Shown here piece by piece: positions 5,537 through 10,000 of a stretch of DNA of 10,000 nt (the first letter of the stretch is position 1; every line of letters begins with the position of its first letter). The notes under the pieces were generated by a model, which was given only the letters and a program-made list of their open reading frames with translations, had not been told where the DNA came from and searched no databases. The translations under genes and the position numbers were made by a program. Source of the DNA: Symbiodinium natans (Eukaryota; Sar; Dinophyceae; Suessiales; Symbiodiniaceae); assembly GCA_905221605.1 (NCBI GenBank), contig CAJNDS010002405.1, forward strand, positions 367,501 to 377,500, written 5' to 3'.

Positions 5537-5602
5537 GGGTTTAGGGTTTACGGTTTAGGGTTTAGGGTTCAGTGTTCAGGGTTTAGGGTTTAGGGTTCAG
5601 GG
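5537..5602 (+). repeat. TTTAGGG array x9, variant-rich
   Basis: It is separated from the previous array by only 18 bases and contains TTTACGG, TTCAGTG and TTCAGGG variants. The two blocks may once have been one array. Confidence 0.93.
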
Positions 5603-5610
5603 CCGGATAG

Positions 5611-5721
5611 GGCTTGCCTAACCCCACAAGAAGAAAGGTGTCAGGAAAGGTGTGCTTGTCTCGGCCAAAAGGCGACGTGTCTGACAGCTGGACTGCTGAG
5701 GATTCAGAGTTTAGCGTTTAG
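5611..5721 (+). other. Open frame in island, possible exon remnant
   Basis: A 36-codon frame opens after TAG 5608-5610 and ends at TAG 5719-5721 in the next array. It reads as a lysine/arginine-rich start followed by GDVSDSWTAEDSEFSV. There is no ATG and no recognised family. Confidence 0.15.
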
Positions 5722-5750
5722 GGTTCAGGTTCTAGGGTTTAGGGTTTAGG
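5709..5750 (+). repeat. Degenerate TTTAGGG block
   Basis: Six units with TTTAGCG, TTCAGG and TTCTAGGG variants. Confidence 0.85.
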
Positions 5751-5772
5751 CTTCAGAGGCCTGGATGTAAAA

Positions 5773-5786
5773 GGGTTTAGGGTTTT
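5773..5786 (+). repeat. Minimal TTTAGGG block
   Basis: GGGTTTAGGGTTTT, fewer than two units. Confidence 0.65.
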
Positions 5787-5850
5787 TTGTTTGGGCCGGG
5801 CTTGCCAGAAAAGAGAAGGAGGGAGGGTTGGTTAGGGTTCCGGCTGTAGG

Positions 5851-5970
5851 CCCGAAACCCCAAACCCCAAACGCTGAACCCTAAACCCCAAACCCACACC
5901 CCAAACCCCAAACCCCAAACCCCAAACCATAAACCCTAAACCCTAAACCCTAAACCCTAAACCCTAAGCC
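5851..5970 (-). repeat. Two-part array, CCCCAAA then CCCTAAA
   Basis: About seventeen C-strand units. The left part is dominated by CCCCAAA, with four consecutive copies at 5899-5926. The right part (5932-5966) is perfect CCCTAAA. Clean partition of variants along one array suggests an older and a newer segment. Confidence 0.96.
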
Positions 5971-6478
5971 TACCAGAGAAATATCAGGCCGCAGCACGGG
6001 CCCAGTCTCATCTCCTATGCCTCTTGGCTGCCCTAACACCCTCTGTTTCTTCTTCTTATTGTTCTTATTATTATCTTTATTATTACTTTTTGTTATAATT
6101 ATATATATATTATTAATTTATTTTGTTTAGTGTTTTCTTTTTCATACACATATTGAGATTTCTATTTTTTTACAAAAGAGCGACCGGATTTGCGGTCACA
6201 TTGGGGATACTTCTGTCCTGGGCAAACTTGACTGGATGTTCATTCGCTTTTGTGACATGTCCAGTCACTTTTGCTTCCCTTTTTGTCAAGGCCCTCCGTT
6301 GGGCTTCGTTAATCTGTAGGTTCCGCTTTTGCTTTCGTTGCAGGTCTTTTTCGTTTAGGCGTTCTTTCCTTGTGATCCTTTAGGATAGATTTGGGTTGCT
6401 AAGGTTCGATGGGCGCTTCGCAACCTAAGGAAGGCTAGAACGTGAGATGTTGAACTTGAAGCCCTCAGTCCTAAACAG
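5971..6478. other. T-rich island without a secure gene
   Basis: The first 60 bases are mixed. Bases 6045-6180 are strongly T/A-rich on the + strand, with TATATATAT and long T runs; the rest is T-biased but GC-balanced. A 260-base frame (6123-6383) is open here but has no ATG at its start. Its hydrophobic translation follows directly from T-rich codons, so I do not call a gene. Small inverted repeats occur: GACCG/CGGTC (6182-6197), TGACTGGA/TCCAGTCA (6229-6267) and GGTTGC/GCAACC (6394-6425). Confidence 0.6.
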
Positions 6479-6507
6479 CCCAAAACCCAAACCCTATACC
6501 CTAAACC
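6479..6507 (-). repeat. C-strand block abutting MITE A copy 2
   Basis: CCCAAAACCCAAACCCTATACCCTAAACC: four decayed to perfect C-strand units ending exactly where the left tip of the element starts. Confidence 0.85.
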
Positions 6508-6655
6508 TCATGGTTCTCCTACTACCCCCCTCTATGCCACCCCCCCCTAGGTCCCCCCCAGAATTCAGGTTATTTAGGGATAATTAAGCCTAACTAAAAT
6601 AATTTAAGGGGTGAACCCCCTATAGTATAGAGGGGGGTAGTAGGGGAACCCATGA
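6508..6655. mobile_element. MITE-like element family A, copy 2
   Basis: A 148 bp inverted-repeat element. The left arm (6508-6535) and the inverted right arm (6627-6655) match with one gap and one mismatch; the tip is TCATGGGTTCCCCTAC in the right arm and TCATGGTTCTCCTAC in the left. The internal TTAGGGATAATTAAGC (6574-6589) and a C-rich CTAGGT motif (6541-6552) are shared with copy 1. It lies between CCCTAAACC and TAACCCTG, so it appears inserted in telomere sequence. No open frame could encode a transposase, so it is non-autonomous. It lacks the long C/G homopolymers of copy 1. Confidence 0.82.
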
Positions 6656-6719
6656 TAACCCTGTTCCTTGCTTGCCCGTGTGCGAACGCGAGAGTCGAAA
6701 CCCCAAACGGCCCAGAGCA

Positions 6720-6730
6720 CTAAACCCTAA
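6720..6730 (-). repeat. Minimal C-strand block abutting MITE B
   Basis: CTAAACCCTAA, with the element beginning at the next base and AAACCG following on the far side, as if CCCTAAACC were split. Confidence 0.7.
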
Positions 6731-6841
6731 ACTACTATTTGCTTAAGAGACCAAAAAAACATAACACAATCCTCCCTATGTCGCCCTTAGTAAGGAGTAA
6801 TGTTGTTCTTATTTTTTCGGGGTTCTTAAGCAATTAGTAGT
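6731..6841. mobile_element. MITE-like fold-back element family B
   Basis: A 111 bp palindromic element. The left tip ACTACTATTTGCTTAAG and the inverted right tip ACTACTAATTGCTTAAG match at 19 of the first 22 positions. Looser similarity continues through the A-rich arms to a CTCC/GGAG core near 6771-6796. Flanks CTAA and AAACC suggest insertion into a CCCTAAACC site, possibly with a 2-base AA duplication. The motif TTAAGCAATTA is shared with the interior of MITE A copy 1 (288-298), linking the two families. No coding capacity. Confidence 0.75.
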
Positions 6842-6929
6842 AAACCGCCCCAAAAACCCAAAGCCCTGGCCTCAACCCGAAGCAACCCGAAAGGAGGGCT
6901 GTGGAGCGAGAAAGCAAGCCTGAAACACT

Positions 6930-6949
6930 AGAACCCAAGTGGGGGTTCT
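6930..6949. repeat. Perfect 7-bp hairpin
   Basis: AGAACCC (6930-6936) pairs with GGGTTCT (6943-6949) around a 6-base loop. A second hairpin, AACAAGG (6955-6961) with CCTTGTT (6979-6985), follows at once. The 6842-7016 island holds nothing else I can identify. Confidence 0.5.
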
Positions 6950-7016
6950 TACGAAACAAGGGGTACCATTTTTGGGGTCCTTGTTAGAAGGGAATTTGGG
7001 GTCGATTTTGGAGGTC

Positions 7017-7078
7017 CCCTAAACCCTGAACCCTAAACCCTAAACCCTAACCCCTAAAAACCCTAAACCCTAAACCCG
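7017..7078 (-). repeat. CCCTAAA array x8
   Basis: C-strand units with CCCTGAA and CCCCTAAAAA variants; the right edge decays to CCCGAC. Confidence 0.94.
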
Positions 7079-7175
7079 ACTTTCGTAAACCCCCAAAATA
7101 GGTCTGGGGCGGCATCAGCTGCGGCCGACTTCTAGCGCTCGTGGCTGTGGGTGAGGCACTGGTGGCCCCTCCTTC

Positions 7176-7289
7176 AGGGTTTAGGGTTTAGGGTTTAGGG
7201 TTTAGGGTTTAGGGTTTAGGGTTAGGGTTTAGGTTTAGGGTTTAGGGTTTAGGGTTTAGGGTTTAGGGTTTAGGGTTTAGGGTTTAGGG
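7176..7289 (+). repeat. TTTAGGG array x16
   Basis: Near-perfect G-strand units broken only by one TTAGGG and one TTTAGG deletion around 7220-7235. It is the last long array in the window; beyond it blocks are short. Confidence 0.97.
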
Positions 7290-7300
7290 CCTCAGTGGAT

Positions 7301-7454
7301 CTAAGGGTAGTGACATGGTTCCTTGATATGGTCCCAGGGGTATGTAAGGGGTCCCCTTTTACATGGTTCCTTGATGTTTTCTCTTAATAATTATGGTTTT
7401 AGAGTTTAGGGACAGGGTTCAGGGGTCCCTTAATGAACCATCTATCTACCCTAG
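7301..7454. mobile_element. MITE-like element family C
   Basis: A 154 bp element with imperfect terminal inverted repeats. The left arm (7301-7326, CTAAGGGTAG...ATGGTTCCTT) and inverted right arm (7430-7454, CTAGGGTAG...ATGGTTCATT) match at about 20 of 25 positions with one gap. The 15-mer ACATGGTTCCTTGAT of the left arm is repeated at 7361-7375. Between them ATGTAAGGGG (7342-7351) faces CCCCTTTTACAT (7353-7364) as a near-perfect palindrome. No coding capacity. It starts 11 bases after the big TTTAGGG array. Confidence 0.6.
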
Positions 7455-7791
7455 GAGTGAACCCTGTTAGGATGAAGCAGGACGCAAGAAGGCTCTCAGG
7501 TCAGCTTGTGCCACTAGCGGCTCAAGAGCAGTTAACCCTAAGCTAAGCCCCTACTACCCCGAAGCCCTCAACACCGATTCGCGCTCTGTTCAAGAACTAG
7601 GTAGGCCCTTGGGATATGATATTTTTCCCTTAATTGGTTCAAGAGGGTCATATGCTAAGAGTCTTTTGCAGAGGGTCAGAAGGGCCATCCTAGACAAAAG
7701 GGGAGATACAGCGCCTGACATACCCCGCGACGCAGGTGATGACGCATCTTGGCAATCGGATGGCCTACTTGGTTCCTTGGCCTAAAACCTG
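7455..7791. other. Island with nothing recognised
   Basis: 337 bases of mixed composition without a convincing reading frame, RNA gene or repeat. It has one isolated CCCTAA (7535-7540) and the short direct words AGAGGGTCA twice (7643-7680 region). Confidence 0.5.
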
Positions 7792-7809
7792 TTTAGGGTT
7801 TAGGGTTTA
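7792..7809 (+). repeat. Minimal TTTAGGG block
   Basis: TTTAGGG x2 plus TTTAA. Confidence 0.75.
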
Positions 7810-7835
7810 AAGTTGCGGTAGTGCTGGCAGTCCTC

Positions 7836-7849
7836 AACCCTAAACCCTA
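7836..7849 (-). repeat. Minimal CCCTAAA block
   Basis: AACCCTAAACCCTA, two C-strand units, 26 bases after an inverted G-strand block. The following 7850-8135 stretch contains two similar TGAGTGT(G)TATAT words near 7881 and 7914 and otherwise nothing recognised. Confidence 0.75.
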
Positions 7850-8135
7850 CATGAAACAGGGTTTATGTTACAGTTATTGGTGAGTGTATATAAGGTTTCT
7901 TTTTTTTATTTCTGAGTGTGTATATTGGGTGTCCCTTTGGGGATGCAAGGAGTACAAACCCTACTTCACATAGTGTTATGGTTTAGAGTTTAAGTTAAGT
8001 TTAAGGCTGCTAAACGCCAAATCTCAGAGGGGAGGCAAGGAACAACGCCCAAATGGGGGTAGGGTTTAGGACCTTTGCTTTCGGCTTCCATGCTTCAAAA
8101 GTCTTCGCGTGCAATGCTTCGTCCTCTGGTCTCAT

Positions 8136-8157
8136 CCTAAGCCCTAAACCCTAAACC
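8136..8157 (-). repeat. Short CCCTAAA block
   Basis: CCTAAGCCCTAAACCCTAAACC, three C-strand units. Confidence 0.8.
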
Positions 8158-8174
8158 GGAAACCTTTGATTTCT

Positions 8175-8205
8175 GGGCTCCCAGGTTTCCAGGTTTTCGG
8201 AGCCC
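8175..8205. repeat. Perfect 7-bp hairpin
   Basis: GGGCTCC (8175-8181) pairs with GGAGCCC (8199-8205) around a 17-base loop containing CCAGGTTT-like direct words. Confidence 0.5.
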
Positions 8206-8231
8206 TAGCGTTTAAGGTTTAGTTTGGGTTT

Positions 8232-8630
8232 ATGGTGTGCTCTAGCATATATTTCTTGACATGTATAGAGGCCCATTGTGTTTTGTGTTTTCGAGTTATC
8301 GGCATGTTTACTGTTATTCATCTCTCACAGATACGGTTACTCATATATGTCTGTTGGTTTGACTTTTCAAGTTGGTTTTTTTCGGACGATGGGGAGACCA
8401 AAGGCCCGAGACAAGCTCGCTGCCCCAAGATGCAACACGACACGACTGACTGCGCCCGCAGAGTGTGGGGTTTAACACATGGAAACAGACAGCCTCAATC
8501 TCATCACCACATATTCCCCAGCCCTGAAGGCTCTGAACCCCAAAGCCCCACCAATACAAGTGCTAAGACCCCCTCCGCCTTCCGACCACCCAGATGGTTT
8601 CGCCTCTATGAAGGCCGTGAGGCATCCTAA
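8232..8630 (+). other. Longest ATG open frame (132 codons), unrecognised
   Basis: ATG 8232 to TAA at 8628-8630. The first ~50 residues are hydrophobic and cysteine-rich (for example LTCIEAHCVLCFRVIGMF). The remainder is polar and proline/serine-rich (IFPSPEGSEPQSPTNT), ending in RWFRLYEGREAS. The two halves differ in base composition: AT-rich codons first, GC-richer later. No domain or family is recognised. One frame this long is roughly what chance gives in 10 kb of balanced sequence, so I treat it as an unproven hypothetical protein or exon. Confidence 0.22.
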
Positions 8631-8732
8631 GAACATCTCCCAATGACCAAGGTGCCGAGCAGGCACTGTTAGGCAACCTCTCACACACCTCGAGGAATCT
8701 TCCTCCTAAAGAACTCAGGCAGCAGGACAAAG

Positions 8733-8764
8733 ACCCTAAACCCTAAACCGCAAGCCCCAACCCC
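8733..8764 (-). repeat. Short CCCTAAA block
   Basis: Two perfect C-strand units decaying into CCGCAAGCCCCAACCCC. Confidence 0.8.
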
Positions 8765-8830
8765 TGGGTTGGAATGCTTAACATTTATCCCGTACTGGGT
8801 TGAAAAAGTCGGGGCTAGGGGGTTAGGGTG

Positions 8831-8840
8831 GCAAGCTTGC
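8831..8840. repeat. 10-bp perfect palindrome
   Basis: GCAAGCTTGC is self-complementary, within the 8765-8892 island. Confidence 0.5.
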
Positions 8841-8892
8841 TGCCAAAGGCTTTTGGGTGTAGGGGTTTCTTGAGGTGCGATTCTGGGTTCAA

Positions 8893-8910
8893 AGGGTTTA
8901 GGGTTTAGGG
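8893..8910 (+). repeat. Short TTTAGGG block
   Basis: GGGTTTAGGGTTTAGGG, just over two units. Confidence 0.8.
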
Positions 8911-9414
8911 TCTTAGAGTGTTAAGGAATTCGTCACTCAACACCATCTTGATCATGAGCGCGATGTAGACTACAGTAGGACCCAGAGTAGGCCCGCAATT
9001 ACTCCTTTTTTAAGGTTTAGGTTCCCTTAGAAGCCCCTAAACCTACAAGGACCCTGTTTATTCCTAGGTTACTCCTGGGTCTAGTAGAAACTGTTCCCAG
9101 ATTGCCGCGCCTATGGCCCTCCTCTCCCTGCTGGTGCCAATCATGAACCTCCCCGAGGACGGGCGAAGCAGGATTTCCCCAACAGAACGCCCAACATACG
9201 CACTCACCAGTACCCCTAAGAAGCCCTACATACACTCACCCAACCTGAATATACACCCTAGAAATCCTTAGTAGCTGAATGAGTACGCTTTACACTTTTT
9301 GGGAGACTATAATTTCCTAGAGAACTGAAAGTGTAGACGTTTGGGGGGCTTATGCACTCAGCAACAAAGATTCAGGTGGAACATGTAATCCCCGCATTTG
9401 CCCAGGACTTTCAC
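8911..9414. other. Longest array-free island with hairpins
   Basis: 504 bases with no recognised gene. An inverted AGGTTTAGG (9013-9021) / CCTAAACCT (9036-9044) pair forms a 9 bp stem built from single telomere units. AAAGTGTA (9328-9335) is inverted to TACACTTT (9291-9298); looser similarity outside these (GCTGAATGAG near 9274, CTCAGC near 9357) hints at a decayed inverted-repeat element of about 95 bp. Confidence 0.45.
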
Positions 9415-9427
9415 AAACCCCAAACCC
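9415..9427 (-). repeat. Minimal CCCCAAA block
   Basis: AAACCCCAAACCC, fewer than two variant C-strand units. Confidence 0.6.
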
Positions 9428-9496
9428 AGGGTCTCCTTGTTGAATCATGTTGTCATTGCAAAGCCCAAAGGGTATGACCCACCTGCATGTTAGTAG

Positions 9497-9580
9497 CCCT
9501 AAAACCCTAAAACCCTTCAAAAACCTTAAAACCCGAAAAAACCCGAAAACTCTTGAAAAACCGTAAAATTCCTCAAAAAA
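9497..9580 (-). repeat. Degenerate CCCTAAAA-type (8-mer) array
   Basis: Two CCCTAAAA octamers (9497-9512) lead into CCTTAAAA, CCCGAAAAAA, CCCGAAAA, CTTGAAAAA, CCGTAAAA and CCTCAAAAAA. The period is 8-10 rather than 7 and the A runs are longer than elsewhere. This looks like a decayed array of a different repeat type, or an old array with expanded A tracts. Confidence 0.75.
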
Positions 9581-9686
9581 GGAACCCTACACAGGAGTCT
9601 CGGTCGAGGAAGAAGTGCGGCGCAAATTTGACGGGTCCGGAACTGCCGCTCCTTCCCAGCACTGGCCAAGGCCTGAAAGGCCCTCC

Positions 9687-9754
9687 TTAGGGTTTAGGGT
9701 TTAAGGTTTTGGGTTTTGGGTTCAGGGTTCAGGGTTTAGGCTTTAGGGTTTAGG
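9687..9754 (+). repeat. Variant-rich TTTAGGG array
   Basis: About nine G-strand units including TTTAAGG, TTTTGGG twice, TTCAGGG twice and TTTAGGC; no two adjacent perfect units beyond the first. Confidence 0.9.
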
Positions 9755-10000
9755 ATTTTTTGCCATAGAGGTCGGACACTTTCTAATGGTATTCCCCTAT
9801 GGTCCCTTAAAAAATATCCTTTAGCAACCCCCCGAAACCCTGTTCAAATTATTCGGGCCCCCATGTGACATAGGTCGAAGGTGGAGTACATTCATGTTAG
9901 ATCACATTTCTGGTGTGTGTTCAGCTGTAGGGTCAAGGACGGTTCATGGGTTTAACAGTCGTTGGGCGCAGGTTCCTCCTAGTTCCACCTGGGGTCCTTG
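9755..10000. other. Terminal island, nothing recognised
   Basis: 246 bases without arrays or secure frames. CCATAGAGG (9763-9771) and CCCCTATGG (9794-9802) can pair with one mismatch. The word ATGGTCCCTT (9799-9808) also occurs at about 5217-5226, which may mark a shared decayed repeat. Confidence 0.45.

Noticed and set aside
6123-6383. 86-codon hydrophobic frame that could look like a membrane protein
   Set aside because: It would have to start at TTG, and phenylalanine/leucine richness follows from a T-rich stretch. No ATG start or family signature.
6394-6425. GGTTCGAT with paired GGTTGC/GCAACC arms as a possible tRNA T-arm
   Set aside because: No acceptor, D or anticodon arms can be placed around it.
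8341-9235. Reverse-strand frames at 8341-8559, 8472-8684 and 9017-9235
   Set aside because: The first two are antisense to the longer 8232-8630 frame. The third is a lone 72-codon frame without family features; chance is sufficient.
1-10000. CRISPR array, because of regularly repeated short units separated by unique DNA
   Set aside because: The repeats are 7-mers in tandem with variable unit number and both orientations, and island lengths range from 20 to 500 bp. This is telomere-type sequence.
1-10000. Telomerase RNA template (CUAAACCCU)
   Set aside because: Any C-strand array contains this word, so the match has no meaning here, and no conserved pseudoknot or flanking elements were seen.

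Overview
The window looks like nuclear DNA from a eukaryote that uses the TTTAGGG (Arabidopsis-type) telomere repeat. That repeat occurs in land plants, many green algae, dinoflagellates, chromerids and some apicomplexans, and oomycetes, so it does not fix the lineage. Nothing bacterial is visible: no operon, ribosome binding site or recognisable prokaryotic gene. I recognise no gene family, rRNA or tRNA. No protein-coding gene is secure.

The dominant feature is a mosaic of short telomere-like arrays in both orientations, (CCCTAAA)n and (TTTAGGG)n. I count almost 50 blocks of about 2 to 17 units, together roughly a quarter of the window (hand tally). They are separated by unlike 20-500 bp islands of near-balanced base composition. 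The window opens with a C-strand array at base 1, the orientation expected at a left chromosome end. Arrays are dense and often perfect from 1 to about 6 kb, then become sparse, short and degenerate towards 10 kb. This suggests a subtelomeric gradient reading inward. The largest blocks are at 1406-1528 (16 full perfect units), 2236-2342, 4739-4834 and 7176-7289.

A second layer is a set of small non-autonomous inverted-repeat (MITE-like) elements. Family A has two copies, 216-344 and 6508-6655, sharing terminal inverted repeats and an internal motif. Family B (6731-6841) is a nearly complete fold-back, with a probable solo end at 31-43. Family C (7301-7454) has imperfect terminal repeats and an internal duplicated tip. 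A further hairpin lies at 1764-1830. Both A copies and B sit directly against or inside telomere-repeat sequence, so telomeric tracts may be insertion targets.

A third layer is variation inside the arrays. There are homogeneous runs of TTTAGGC, CCCCAAA, TTTGGGG, CCCTAAAA, a 15-mer and a 9-mer. There are also three head-to-head G-to-C junctions (744/747, 2725/2726, 2898/2899) of the kind made by chromosome end fusion.

Several islands carry short open frames (2143-2259, 2998-3108, 4257-4439, 4644-4766, 5025-5174, 5611-5721, 8232-8630) that look mildly protein-like. Other frames are often open at the same place, and each telomere array supplies stops in all frames, so they are listed as doubtful. 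How these layers act together is inference: the picture fits repeated end healing, fusion and small-element insertion near a chromosome end, or in part an assembly artefact.
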